The notes: generated by a model from the sequence alone, not told the origin. A stretch of 28,754 bases of DNA from DASSTY01 sp035760645 (GCA_035760645.1 DASTSO010000153.1:1-28754); one strand, 5' to 3'. Shown: positions 7,662 to 16,234, numbered from the stretch's first letter. Made by a program: numbers and translations.

Positions 7662-8534
7662 ATGGACGAGACCGCGATCCCCCGCTTCACGCCGGCGCCG
7701 GCAGCGGCCGGCGTGGCGCCGAAGGACGACGCACTGCCCGGCGTCGCACTCGCCGACGTCGTGGGGCATCTCGATGCCTATCTCCGCATCCGCGAGATCC
7801 CCGACTACCAGAACGCACTCAACGGCCTCGAGGTCGAGAACGCGGGCCGCATCGGCAGCATCATCGCCGCCGTGGACGCGAGCCAGGCGACGATCGACGG
7901 CGCGGTGGCGGCGTGGGCCCGCGCGCGCGATACTCAGGACGACCCGCGCGCCGCGCCGCCGCTCCTCCTCGTGCACCACGGCCTCTTCTGGGACGGCAAC
8001 CAGCCGGTCACGGGGCGGCGCTACCGCCGGCTTCGCGCGCTCCTCGCGAACGACGTCGCGCTCTACGCGGCGCACATCCCGCTCGACATCCATCCCGAGG
8101 TCGGCAACAACGCCGTCCTCGCCCGGCGGCTCGGCGTCGAGGTCGAGGGGTGGTTCGGCCAGTACCGCAACCTGCCGATCGGCGTCCACGGCCGGCTCCA
8201 GACCACGCGCGAGGAGCTGCTGAGCCGCCTCGACGCGCTTCTCGACACGCGCGCCACGCTCGTCCCCGGCGGCCCCGCCGCGGTCGAGCGGGTCGGCATC
8301 GTCACCGGGGCCGCGAGCGACCAGCTCGCCCACGCGCGCGACCTCGGGCTCGACACCTTCATCACCGGCGAGGGGCCGCACCACACCTACTTCGACGCGA
8401 TGGAGTGGGGCGTCAATCTCGTCTACGCCGGCCACTACGCCACCGAACAGGTCGGCGTGCAGGCGCTGGCCGAGCATCTGGGGCTCACCTTTCAGATTCC
8501 GTGGGAGTTCCACTGGCATCCGACGGGGCTGTGA
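7662..8534 (+). CDS. Nif3-like dinuclear metal center protein (YbgI/YqfO family)
   Basis: 290 residues. Metal ligands of the Nif3/DUF34 family are visible: His105-His106 in LLVHHGLFWDG, Asp142 in AAHIPLDIHPEVGNN, and His258 and Glu262 in GHYATEQVG. GLEVEN near the N-terminus matches the family's NGLQVEN block. Members form toroidal hexamers with two metals per subunit; the older name GTP cyclohydrolase I type 2 is not well supported biochemically, so the cellular role is open. The first 25 residues are a low-complexity extension not typical of the family, so a later start is possible. The protein-like part of the frame begins at 7662, the upstream gene ends at 7614, and no Shine-Dalgarno precedes the start. 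Confidence 0.92.
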   Translation: MDETAIPRFTPAPAAAGVAPKDDALPGVALADVVGHLDAYLRIREIPDYQNALNGLEVENAGRIGSIIAAVDASQATIDGAVAAWARARDTQDDPRAAPPLLLVHHGLFWDGNQPVTGRRYRRLRALLANDVALYAAHIPLDIHPEVGNNAVLARRLGVEVEGWFGQYRNLPIGVHGRLQTTREELLSRLDALLDTRATLVPGGPAAVERVGIVTGAASDQLAHARDLGLDTFITGEGPHHTYFDAMEWGVNLVYAGHYATEQVGVQALAEHLGLTFQIPWEFHWHPTGL

Positions 8535-8572
8535 CGAGCCACGCACGCAGGATCCCCTTCCGGAGGTCTGGC

Positions 8573-9973
8573 ATGCATCGCACTCTCGCAGGCATTCCGT
8601 GCGCGCTCACGCTGCTGGTGGCCGCCTGCGGCGACCCGACGAGCGACGGGGGCAACAACGGGGGCAACAACAACGGCGGCGATACGCCGGCGGCGGCGGT
8701 CGTCCGCTTCGCGCAGCGCACCGACACCCTCTCGCCCGCCGAGTCGGCCACCTTCGCGGCCGAGGCGACGACGGCCGCGGGCGAGGTGCTCTCAGGAAAG
8801 ACGATCACCTGGGCGACGAGCGACCCGGCGGTGGCGACGGTGAGCGCCGCGGGCCTCGTGACGGCGGTCGCGCCGGGCAGCGCGACGATCACCGCGAGCG
8901 CCGACGGGAAGCAGGCCTCGACGTCGCTCGCCGTGGTGCGCACGTGGAAGGCGATCGCGCTCGGGAGCCAGGATCCCATGGAAGCCCTCTGTGGGCTCAC
9001 GCTCGACGACCGGGCCTGGTGCTGGGGCGGCAACGACGCCGGCCAGTTCGGCACCGGCACGCCCGGCGGATCGGTGCCCACGCCGACCGCCGCCGGCGGC
9101 GACAAACGGTGGCACTCCCTCTCGCTGGGCCTCCACTACGCCTGCGGCCTCGCCGACGATGCTCAGGCGTACTGCTGGGGCCGGCTCGGCAAGCAGCCGC
9201 TGAGCATGGAGTATCCCGTCCCGACCGCGATCGAGGGCGCGCCGGCGCTCGCCTCCGTCACGGCGGGCAACCTGCACGGCTGCGGCCTGACCGCCGCGGG
9301 CGCGGCGTGGTGCTGGGGCCGCAACACCGAGGGCGCGCTCGGCGACGGGCAGACCACGAACGTCGCCGCGCCCGCCGCCGTCGCCGTGACGGGCGGACAC
9401 ACCTGGCAGACGGTGCAGCCGACGGGAGTGGACCTCACCTGCGGGCTCACCACCGCGGGCGCGGCCTACTGCTGGGGCGCCGGCTTCCTCGGGGCCGGCC
9501 CCGACCCGATCCAGGACTCGGTGCCGCACCCGGTGCAGGGCGGCCACACGTTCACGGCGCTCGTGACCTGGTTCAACGGCGCGTGCGGGCTCGATGCGGA
9601 GGGCCGCGCCTGGTGCTGGGGCCAGAACACCTCGGGCACCGTCGGCAGCGGCAGCAGCACCGACGCGACCGTGCCCACCCTCGTCGCGGGCAACCTGCGC
9701 TTCACGCAGATCGCCGGCACGCATGACCGCGTCTGCGCCCTCACGGCGGCCGGCCAGGCGTACTGCTGGGGCGCGGGCTTCGGCAACGCGCCCGTTGCGG
9801 TGCCGGGCGGGCACACCTTCGTCGCCATCGCGGCCGGCGCGGGGCGGAGCTGCGGCCTGACCGCCGGCGGCGCCGCGTGGTGCTGGGGCGCCGGGCCGCT
9901 GGGCGACGGGAGCACGACGAACAGCGCGACGCCCGTGCGCGTCGGCCACCCCGCGGGGGCGCCGACGGCGTGA
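8573..9973 (+). CDS. Surface lipoprotein with Big2 domain and RCC1-type repeats
   Basis: 466 residues. A signal peptide ends in a lipobox LVAAC (Cys19), followed by a Gly/Asn linker. A bacterial Ig-like group 2 domain spans about 43-118 (WATSDPAVATVSAAGLVTAV and following). About seven RCC1/beta-propeller repeats follow, each of the form C-(G/A)-L-x-x-x-G-x-A-(W/Y)-CWG. Every repeat has a paired Cys, suggesting one disulfide per blade in an exported seven-bladed propeller. A GGAGG at 8562-8566 sets the ATG; in-frame codons upstream do not encode a plausible N-terminus. Likely anchored to a membrane and facing the periplasm or surface. The ABC importer begins 16 bases downstream, close enough for co-transcription, but no functional link is known. 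Confidence 0.9.
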   Translation: MHRTLAGIPCALTLLVAACGDPTSDGGNNGGNNNGGDTPAAAVVRFAQRTDTLSPAESATFAAEATTAAGEVLSGKTITWATSDPAVATVSAAGLVTAVAPGSATITASADGKQASTSLAVVRTWKAIALGSQDPMEALCGLTLDDRAWCWGGNDAGQFGTGTPGGSVPTPTAAGGDKRWHSLSLGLHYACGLADDAQAYCWGRLGKQPLSMEYPVPTAIEGAPALASVTAGNLHGCGLTAAGAAWCWGRNTEGALGDGQTTNVAAPAAVAVTGGHTWQTVQPTGVDLTCGLTTAGAAYCWGAGFLGAGPDPIQDSVPHPVQGGHTFTALVTWFNGACGLDAEGRAWCWGQNTSGTVGSGSSTDATVPTLVAGNLRFTQIAGTHDRVCALTAAGQAYCWGAGFGNAPVAVPGGHTFVAIAAGAGRSCGLTAGGAAWCWGAGPLGDGSTTNSATPVRVGHPAGAPTA

Positions 9974-9989
9974 GCTCCACCGCATCGTC

Positions 9990-11483
9990 GTGAGCACGCC
10001 GCCGTCTCCGCTCGCGCTCCGCGGGATCGCCAAACGCTTCGGCTCCGTGCAGGCGCTGCACGGAGCCGATTTCGTGCTCGCCGCGGGCGAGGTGCACGCG
10101 CTGCTGGGCGAGAACGGCGCGGGGAAGACGACGCTCATGCGCGTCGCCGACGGGCTCGTGCGGCCCGACGCGGGCGCGGTGCTGGTCGACGGCGTCGCGC
10201 GCGCGCTCCGCAGCCCGCGCGACGCGCGCCGGCTCGGCATCGGCATGGTCCACCAGCACTCGACGGCGATCCCCTCGCTCACCGTGGCCGAGAACGTGGC
10301 GCTCGCCGCCGGGTGGCCGGTGCGGCCCGCCGAGCTGCGTCGGCGCTTCGGCGCGCTCGTCGCGCGCACCGGGCTCGCGCTCGAGCCCGACACCTACGCC
10401 GGCCGCCTGTCGGTGTCGCTCAAGCAGCGGCTCGAGATCCTCAAGGTGCTCGCCGCCGAGGCGCGCGTGCTGCTGCTCGACGAGCCCACCGCGGTGCTCG
10501 CGCCCGCGGAGGTCGGGGAATTGCTGAGCATGGTGCGCGCCTTCGCCGCCGGGGGCGGCTCCGTGGTGCTGATCACCCACAAGCTCGACGAGGCGCTCGC
10601 CGTGGCCGGGCGGGTGACGGTGCTGCGGCACGGGCGGGTGACGCTGGAGAGTGCGGCGGCGGAGACGACGCCGGCGCGGCTGCTCGAGGCGATGCTGGGG
10701 CGGGACGGCGGGACGGCGGAACGGCGGGAGGTAGCTCCGGTGCAGGGGGAGCCGCCGGTGCGCCCCGCTCTCGTCGTCGCCGACCACCTCGACCTCCCCC
10801 GCGAGAGCGGCTACGGGGTGGTGCTGCGCGACGGGTCGCTCGTGGTGCGCGCGGGGGAGATCGTCGGCGTCGCGGCGGTGGAGGGGAACGGGCAGCGCGA
10901 GCTGCTGCGCGCGGTGGCGGGGCTGGTGCAGCCGCTGCGCGGGCGGCTCGAGGTGGCGCAGCCGGTGGCGTTCATCCCCGAGGACCGCACGACCGAGGGG
11001 CTGATCCCCGAGCTCTCGCTCGCCGAGAACGTGACGCTGGGCCTGGGCGACCGCGCGGCGTGGGTGCACGGGACGCGCCTGCGCCGCATCGACTGGCGCG
11101 CGGCCCGGCGGCGGACGGCGGAGCTGATCCGGCAGTTCGGCGTGCGCGCGGCGGGGCCGACGGCGCCGGCCGCGTCGCTCAGCGGCGGCAACCAGCAGCG
11201 CATCGTCGTGGCGCGCGCGCTCGAGCTCGCGCCCAGGGTGATCGTCGCCGAGAATCCCACGCGCGGCCTCGATGTCGCCGCGGCGCGCGAGGTGCACGAG
11301 CGGCTCCGCGCGGCGGCCGCCGCGGGCGCCGCCGTGCTGGTGCACGCGAGCGACCTCGACGAGGTGCTCGCGCTCGCCACCCGCGTGCTCGTCGTGGCGG
11401 GCGGCGCCATCCTCGCTCCCGGCCCCGCGCCCACGCGCGCCACGGTGGGCGCGCTCATGCTGCGCGGCCGCGCGAGCTCATGA
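9990..11483 (+). CDS. ABC importer double ATPase, nucleoside/simple-sugar type (NupO/YufO-like)
   Basis: 497 residues with two ABC domains. The first has Walker A (GENGAGKTT), a Q-loop near VHQH, a signature-region LSVSLKQ at about 140-146 where the family usually has LSVGxxQ, Walker B (VLLLDEPT) and the H-loop (ITHK). The second has a degenerate Walker A (EGNGQREL), normal for this family, then LSGGNQQR and AENPTRGLD. This arrangement is typical of the ATPases that serve BmpA-dependent nucleoside importers. The region between the halves (about 232-260) carries a GGCGGAACGG-type repeat. GTG start at 9990; two permease genes follow. Subfamily call is strong, substrate is inferred. Confidence 0.93.
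   Translation: MSTPPSPLALRGIAKRFGSVQALHGADFVLAAGEVHALLGENGAGKTTLMRVADGLVRPDAGAVLVDGVARALRSPRDARRLGIGMVHQHSTAIPSLTVAENVALAAGWPVRPAELRRRFGALVARTGLALEPDTYAGRLSVSLKQRLEILKVLAAEARVLLLDEPTAVLAPAEVGELLSMVRAFAAGGGSVVLITHKLDEALAVAGRVTVLRHGRVTLESAAAETTPARLLEAMLGRDGGTAERREVAPVQGEPPVRPALVVADHLDLPRESGYGVVLRDGSLVVRAGEIVGVAAVEGNGQRELLRAVAGLVQPLRGRLEVAQPVAFIPEDRTTEGLIPELSLAENVTLGLGDRAAWVHGTRLRRIDWRAARRRTAELIRQFGVRAAGPTAPAASLSGGNQQRIVVARALELAPRVIVAENPTRGLDVAAAREVHERLRAAAAAGAAVLVHASDLDEVLALATRVLVVAGGAILAPGPAPTRATVGALMLRGRASS
10701..10731 (+). repeat. GGCGGGACGG-type repeat inside the ABC ATPase linker
   Basis: About three and a half 9-base units (CGGGACGGC, GGGACGGC, GGAACGGC, GGGAGG) lie between the two ATPase halves and encode the linker RDGGTAERRE. 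The same motif family fills the intergenic space at 17626-17667, sharing CGGAACGGCGGGAGG. Confidence 0.6.
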
Positions 11484-11507
11484 GCGCGCGCCCGTGAGCG
11501 TCATGCC

Positions 11508-12542
11508 ATGAGCACGGCGCGCGCGCTCCTCGTCGCGCTCGGCGCCGTCGCGCTCGGCCTCGCGCTCCTCGCGCTCGGGCTCTGGGCGGCGGGCTACGAC
11601 GCCCTCGCCGCCCTGGGCGCGCTCTGGGACGGCGCCTTCGGCTCGTGGTACGCGCTGACGAGCGCGACGCTCGTGCGCGCCGTGCCGCTCATCATCGTGG
11701 GGCTCTCGATCGCGGTGGCGTTCCGCGCCGGCGCGCTCAACATCGGCGCCGAGGGGCAGTTCTACGCCGGCGCGATCGCGGCGACCTGGGTCGGGCTGCA
11801 CGTCGGTGCGTGGCCGATGCCGGCGGCGATCCTCGCCACCTGGCTCGCGGCGCTCGCGGCGGGCGCGCTCTGGATCGTCGTGCCCGTCTGGCTCCGCGTG
11901 CGCTACGGCGTGCTCGAGGTGATCAGCACGCTGGTGCTCAACTTCGTGGCCGAGGCGCTCGTGAGCCTCATGGTGCAGGGGCCGCTGCAGGAGCACACGC
12001 ACATCTACCCGCAGAGCGACCTGATCGCCGCGTCGGCGCGGCTCCCGCTCCTGCCGGGCACCCGGCTCCACCTGGGCTTCCTGCTCGCGCTCGCCCTCGG
12101 CGTCTCCTTCTGGTGGCTCTTCGCGCGCACCGTGTGGGGCTTCCGGCTCCTCGCCGTGGGGCTCGGGCCGCGCGCCGCGCTCGTGAGCGGGCGGGTGCCG
12201 GCGCGGCGGATGATCGCCGCGGCGCTCCTCCTCTCGGGCGCGATCGCGGGGCTCGCGGGCGCGGTCGAGGTGGGCGGCGTGAGCCGGGCGCTCTACCAGA
12301 ACCTCTCGCCCGGCTACGGCTTCACGGCGATCGCCGTCGCGCTCCTCGCCCGCCTGCGGCCGCTCGGCGTGATCCTCACCGGCATCCTCTTCGGCGCGCT
12401 CGAGGCCGGCGCCGGTGCGATGCAGCGCGACGCGGGGATCCCGTCGGTGCTGGTCTACGTCGTCGAGGCCGTGATCATCCTCGTCGTCCTGCTCGCCGAC
12501 GTCGCCGCGCGGCGCAGCCTCGCGCGCGGAGGGCAGGGATGA
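11508..12542 (+). CDS. ABC importer permease 1, nucleoside type (NupP/YufP-like)
   Basis: 344 residues with roughly eight to ten hydrophobic helices. The segment ALNIGAEGQFYAGAIAATW is the hallmark of the BPD_transp_2 permeases that pair with double-domain ATPases and BMP lipoproteins. It would form half of the membrane channel, with the next gene as the other half. ATG start 24 bases after the ATPase stop; its last bases overlap the next permease start (ATGA), typical for stoichiometric subunits. Confidence 0.93.
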   Translation: MSTARALLVALGAVALGLALLALGLWAAGYDALAALGALWDGAFGSWYALTSATLVRAVPLIIVGLSIAVAFRAGALNIGAEGQFYAGAIAATWVGLHVGAWPMPAAILATWLAALAAGALWIVVPVWLRVRYGVLEVISTLVLNFVAEALVSLMVQGPLQEHTHIYPQSDLIAASARLPLLPGTRLHLGFLLALALGVSFWWLFARTVWGFRLLAVGLGPRAALVSGRVPARRMIAAALLLSGAIAGLAGAVEVGGVSRALYQNLSPGYGFTAIAVALLARLRPLGVILTGILFGALEAGAGAMQRDAGIPSVLVYVVEAVIILVVLLADVAARRSLARGGQG

Positions 12543-13456
12543 TCGCCCCGGGACTCGAGCCGGTCCTCGCGGGCTTCCTCGCCGCGGCGGTGCGGGTCGC
12601 CACCCCGCTGCTCCTCGCCGCCACGGGCGAGACGCTCGCCGAACGAGGCGGCGTCATCAATCTCGGCATCGAGGGCGCGATGCTCGCCGGCGCGCTCGCC
12701 TCGGCGATCGGCGCGAGCGCGGGCGGCGTGTGGGCGGGCGTCGCCGCGGGCGCCGCGGCGGGGCTCCTCGTCGCGCTCGTCTTCGCCCTCGTCGCGGTGG
12801 TGGCGGGGGCCGACCAGATCATCACCGGCACCGCCGTCACCCTCGGGGCCGTCGGGCTGACGGGCGCGGTGTACCGCGCCTACTACGGCGCGACAGGCGC
12901 CGGGCTCGGCCTCCCCACGCTCGCGCCGGTCGAGATCCCGCTCCTCGCGCGGATTCCGGTGCTGGGCCCCGCGCTCTTCGCGCAGCCGGTGCTCACCTAC
13001 CTCGCCGTGCTGCTCGTGCCGCTCGTCTGGTGGTTCCTCTTCCGCACCGGCGCGGGGCTCGCGCTGCGCGCCGCGGGGGAGCAGCCGGCGATGGCCGCCT
13101 CCACCGGCGTCCCCGTGCGCCTCGCCCGCACGCTCGCCACCGCCGCGGGCGGCGCGCTCGCGGGCCTCGCCGGCGCGAGCCTCGTGCTCGCGCAGGTCGG
13201 CACCTTCGCCGAGCGGATGACGGCCGGTCGCGGCTTCGTGGCGATCGCCATCGTCGTCCTCGGCCGCTGGAACCCGGTGGGCGTGCTGCTCGCCTCCCTC
13301 CTCTTCGGCGCGGCCACCGCGCTGCAGTACGTCTTCCAGGCCCTCGGCCTCGCCGTGCCGTACCAGCTCTTCCTCATGCTGCCCTACGTGCTGATCCTCC
13401 TCGCCCTGGCCGGCGTGGTGGGACGGGTGCGGGCCCCGGGGGGACTGGGGCGGTAG
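12539..13456 (+). CDS. ABC importer permease 2, nucleoside type (NupQ/YufQ-like)
   Basis: 305 residues, almost entirely hydrophobic helices. GGVINLGIEGAMLAGALASA is the family motif of the second permease in this importer class, and the length fits. The ATG overlaps the TGA of permease 1 (ATGA). No BMP-type substrate-binding lipoprotein follows; the next gene is an unrelated secreted protein. The binding protein must be encoded elsewhere, or an unrecognised neighbour must take its place. Confidence 0.93.
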   Translation: MIAPGLEPVLAGFLAAAVRVATPLLLAATGETLAERGGVINLGIEGAMLAGALASAIGASAGGVWAGVAAGAAAGLLVALVFALVAVVAGADQIITGTAVTLGAVGLTGAVYRAYYGATGAGLGLPTLAPVEIPLLARIPVLGPALFAQPVLTYLAVLLVPLVWWFLFRTGAGLALRAAGEQPAMAASTGVPVRLARTLATAAGGALAGLAGASLVLAQVGTFAERMTAGRGFVAIAIVVLGRWNPVGVLLASLLFGAATALQYVFQALGLAVPYQLFLMLPYVLILLALAGVVGRVRAPGGLGR

Positions 13457-13549
13457 GCGGGCAGGCGATGCCGTGTGAAACGCCGCGGGCGCGCGTTGCG
13501 TAGGTCCCGCGTCTGCGTCCCCCTCGCAGCCGCACCCGGAGACCACTGC

Positions 13550-14932
13550 ATGCCGTCGTGCCGCCCCGCGCTCGCCGCGCTCGCCGCGCTCGTCCTGTCC
13601 GCCGTGCCTCTCGTCGCTCCCCTCGCCGCGCAGGCGCCCGCGCCCCCGGCCGCCGGCGCGCCCGACTCGCTGCCGATCGACACCGTGGCCGCGCAGCGGG
13701 CGTTCGCGCAGGCGCGCGCCGTCGCGATGCGCGACGGCGGCGGGCTCTGGGGCGTGCGGCTCGACACGCCGCTGCTGATCGCCGATCCGCAGAGCCGCGT
13801 GGCCGTGGCGGCCCGCCCCGATGCGGAAGGCCGGCTCGCCGCGCGCGGGTCGCTCTACGTCGGCGTGCTCCCGCCGCAGGTCCCCATCGCGAACACCGCG
13901 AGCGAGTGGGCCGGCACGCGCTGGACGATGGTCGTGTGGCCGCTCCCCGCCGACACCGCCGCGCGCGGCCGGCTCCTCGCGCACGAGCTCTTCCACGGCG
14001 CGCAGCCCGCGCTCGGCTTCGTGCCGACCGATCCCGCCAACGTCCATCTCGATCGCCGCGACGGCCGCCTCTGGCTGCGGCTCGAGCTGCGCGCGCTGCG
14101 CGCGGCGCTCACCACGCGCGGCCCCGCGCGCCGCACGGCGATCGCCGACGCGCTCCGCTTCCGCGCCTATCGCCGCGCGCTCGCGCCCGGCGCGGACTCG
14201 ACCGAGCGCGCGCTCGAGCTCAACGAGGGGCTCGCCGCCTACACCGGCGCCCGGCTCGAGGCGGCGACCGCCGCCGAGCTCGCGGCGGAGGCGCTGCGCG
14301 AGCTCGCGCGGGTGGACACGCTGCCGTCGCTCGTGCGCGGCTTCGCCTACGGCACGGGACCGGCGTACGGCGCGCTTCTCGACGCGCGCGACGCGAGTCG
14401 GGCGAGCGGGGCGAGCGGTGGGAGGTGGCGGCGCGAGCTGCGCGCGGCGGCGGCCGCGAAGCGGCCGGCGCCCGACCTCGCCGCACTCCTCGCGCACGCG
14501 CTGCGGCTCCCGCCGGCGCGCCCCGACTCGATGGCGGCCCTGCAGCGGGCGCGCGCCTATGGCTACGCGGAGCTCGCGCGAGTAGAGGACGCGCGCGAGG
14601 CGCGCCGCGTGGCGCGCCAGGCGGAGCTCCGGCGCCGCTTCGTCGAGGGCCCCGTGCTCGTGCTGCCGCTCGCGCAGATGCGCATCCAGATGAACCCGGG
14701 GACGGTCGAGACGCTCGACGGCGAGGGGACGATCTATCCCGCCGCCCGTCTCGGCGACCGCTGGGGCGTGCTCGACGTACGGAGCGGGGGACTGCTGGTG
14801 GGTTCCGGCTGGGACCACGCCGTGGTGCCGCTCGGGCCGGACGCCCGCGACGGCTGGACGCTGGAGCTGAGCGACGGGTGGCGGCTGGCGCCCGGCGCGC
14901 GGGCGGGGGACTCGACGGTGGTGGCGCGCTGA
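13550..14932 (+). CDS. Secreted HExxH protein, putative gluzincin-type metalloprotease
   Basis: 460 residues. A signal peptide (about 1-29, ending PLAAQA) is followed by a mature domain with HELFH (His145, Glu146, His149), and 77 residues later NEGLAAY with Glu226, a spacing and sequence suited to the third zinc ligand of a gluzincin. The 230-residue C-terminal part has an Arg/Ala-rich helical stretch (about 280-370) and a beta-rich tail. I cannot assign a MEROPS family. GGAG lies about 8 bases before the ATG at 13550, and the signal peptide starts there. It runs convergently into the cytochrome c gene with only 4 bases between stops. Protease activity is inferred from the motif alone. Confidence 0.75.
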   Translation: MPSCRPALAALAALVLSAVPLVAPLAAQAPAPPAAGAPDSLPIDTVAAQRAFAQARAVAMRDGGGLWGVRLDTPLLIADPQSRVAVAARPDAEGRLAARGSLYVGVLPPQVPIANTASEWAGTRWTMVVWPLPADTAARGRLLAHELFHGAQPALGFVPTDPANVHLDRRDGRLWLRLELRALRAALTTRGPARRTAIADALRFRAYRRALAPGADSTERALELNEGLAAYTGARLEAATAAELAAEALRELARVDTLPSLVRGFAYGTGPAYGALLDARDASRASGASGGRWRRELRAAAAAKRPAPDLAALLAHALRLPPARPDSMAALQRARAYGYAELARVEDAREARRVARQAELRRRFVEGPVLVLPLAQMRIQMNPGTVETLDGEGTIYPAARLGDRWGVLDVRSGGLLVGSGWDHAVVPLGPDARDGWTLELSDGWRLAPGARAGDSTVVAR

Positions 14933-14936
14933 GGCG

Positions 14937-15416
14937 CTACTCCTCGATGCCCCCCTGCCGCTGCAGCCACCGCACGTAGCCGATGATCGCCGCGACCTGC
15001 CGGCGGTCGAGGCCCGGGACCGGCGGCATGGGACCGAAGCGCCAGTGGTGCGGCTGCACGCCCAGGGCGACGGCGCGCTGGAAGGCCTCGTCCGAGTGGT
15101 GGCCCGGGAGATAGTAGCGGTGCACCAGCGGCGGCCCGTGGTCGGTGCCCGCAGCCCAGGGGCCGTGGCAGCCGATGCAGTTCGCCTCGAAGAGGCGCTT
15201 CCCCTCGAGGAGCGGCGTGGGCGGCGTGTTCACCGGCGACCAGTCGCGCGGGACGGCGGCCTCCGCGGCCGCGTCGCTCATGCCGCCCATCGCGCCCATG
15301 TCGTGGCCGGCGTGGGCGCCGCCCGCCTCGCCGCCGCCGCACGCGGCGCCGAGCGCGACGGTGAGTGCGGCGGCGAGTGCGGCGGCGAGCGCGGCGAAGA
15401 TCCGGGGCCGCCTCAC
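14937..15416 (-). CDS. Exported mono-haem cytochrome c with His/Met-rich N-terminus
   Basis: 159 residues from a GTG whose GTGA overlaps the upstream acyltransferase stop. The signal peptide (about 1-25) ends in LGAAC, so it may be a lipoprotein at Cys26, though Gly at -3 is not ideal. A linker AHAGHDMGAMGGM (about 34-46) is His/Met-rich, as in copper-handling segments. The class I cytochrome c domain has Cys80-x-x-Cys83-His84 and probable distal ligand Met130 in GPMPPV. Likely a periplasmic electron carrier or the cytochrome part of an oxidase or dehydrogenase chain; no partner enzyme is in the window. The N-terminal helix is encoded by a 12-bp tandem repeat. Confidence 0.85.
   Translation of the reverse strand: MRRPRIFAALAAALAAALTVALGAACGGGEAGGAHAGHDMGAMGGMSDAAAEAAVPRDWSPVNTPPTPLLEGKRLFEANCIGCHGPWAAGTDHGPPLVHRYYLPGHHSDEAFQRAVALGVQPHHWRFGPMPPVPGLDRRQVAAIIGYVRWLQRQGGIEE
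15363..15398 (-). repeat. 12-bp tandem repeat encoding the cytochrome signal peptide core
   Basis: On the plus strand GAGTGCGGCGGC occurs at 15363-15374 and 15375-15386, with a degenerate third copy at 15387-15398. Read on the minus strand it gives the hydrophobic Ala/Leu core of the signal peptide. Being in multiples of three, copy-number change would lengthen or shorten the helix without a frameshift. Confidence 0.7.
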
Positions 15417-16234
15417 GTCGCGCTCTCCTCGCCGAGCGCGTCGCCCGGAGCGCTCACCGCCTCGGCCGCCGCCTCGGGGAGCGGGAGCCCGAGCTCGCGG
15501 TGCAGCGCGATGCGCGCCTCGGCGATGACGTCGCGCACCCGCTCGCGCAGCGCGGGGACGTCCTTCACGCCGAGCCCCGTGGTCTCGATCGGCGCGAGCA
15601 CGCGGGCGATCGCCACCGAGCGGCCCATGCGCCAGCTGTGCTTCTGGAGCGCGCTGCGGGTGCCGGCGAGGGCGACGGGGAGGATCGGGCAGCCGGTGTC
15701 CACGGCGAGGCGGAAGGCGCCGTCCTTGAACGGCAGCAGCGCGCCGCTCGCCGAGCGGGTGCCCTCGGGGAAGATCATCACCGAGACCTTCTTCTCGAGC
15801 CGGTCGCGGCACTGCTGCAGCGCCTCGATGGCGCTGCGGCGGTTGCCGCGATTGACCGGGATGTCGTTGGCGAGCCGCATCTCCCAGCCCAGGAGCGGGA
15901 GCCGGAAGAGCTCGACCTTGCTGAGCCACTTCATCTCCCAGGGCAGGTGGCTCAGCAGCAGGATGTCCACGAACGACTCGTGGTTGCTCACCACCACGTA
16001 GGGCCGGCGCGGGTCGGTGATCGCGTGGCCCGCGTGGCGGAAGCGCCAGAGCGGGTTGAGCGCCACCATCACCACGGCGAGCTGGCGGAAGAGATAGCCC
16101 ACCGCGTAGCGCCCCGGGTCGAACGGCGCCGTCACCAGCCAGGTGAGCGCCATCAGCGGGAGCCACACCACGATCACCAGCACCAGGACGAGCCACGCCC
16201 AGAGCGACGCGGCCGCCTGCCAGATCCGTCCCAT
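15413..16234 (-). CDS. plsC: 1-acylglycerol-3-phosphate O-acyltransferase (PlsC-like)
   Basis: 273 residues from the ATG at 16234. An N-terminal membrane helix pair (about 10-35) is followed by the acyltransferase block: SNHESFVD (His85, Asp90, the HX4D catalytic pair), then VNRGNR and FPEGTRS (about 155-161) for glycerol-phosphate binding. It should acylate lysophosphatidic acid to phosphatidic acid at the inner membrane. ATGs at 16234 and 16240 compete; AGGA at the right distance favours 16234. It overlaps the cytochrome c gene by 4 bases. PlsC family is clear; other lyso-lipid substrates are possible. Confidence 0.92.
   Translation of the reverse strand: MGRIWQAAASLWAWLVLVLVIVVWLPLMALTWLVTAPFDPGRYAVGYLFRQLAVVMVALNPLWRFRHAGHAITDPRRPYVVVSNHESFVDILLLSHLPWEMKWLSKVELFRLPLLGWEMRLANDIPVNRGNRRSAIEALQQCRDRLEKKVSVMIFPEGTRSASGALLPFKDGAFRLAVDTGCPILPVALAGTRSALQKHSWRMGRSVAIARVLAPIETTGLGVKDVPALRERVRDVIAEARIALHRELGLPLPEAAAEAVSAPGDALGEESAT

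Noticed and set aside
12455..14818. Minus-strand frame of 787 codons opposite permease 2 and the HExxH gene
   Set aside because: Composition is that of an antisense shadow (Arg/Glu/His-rich), and both plus-strand genes have clear motifs.
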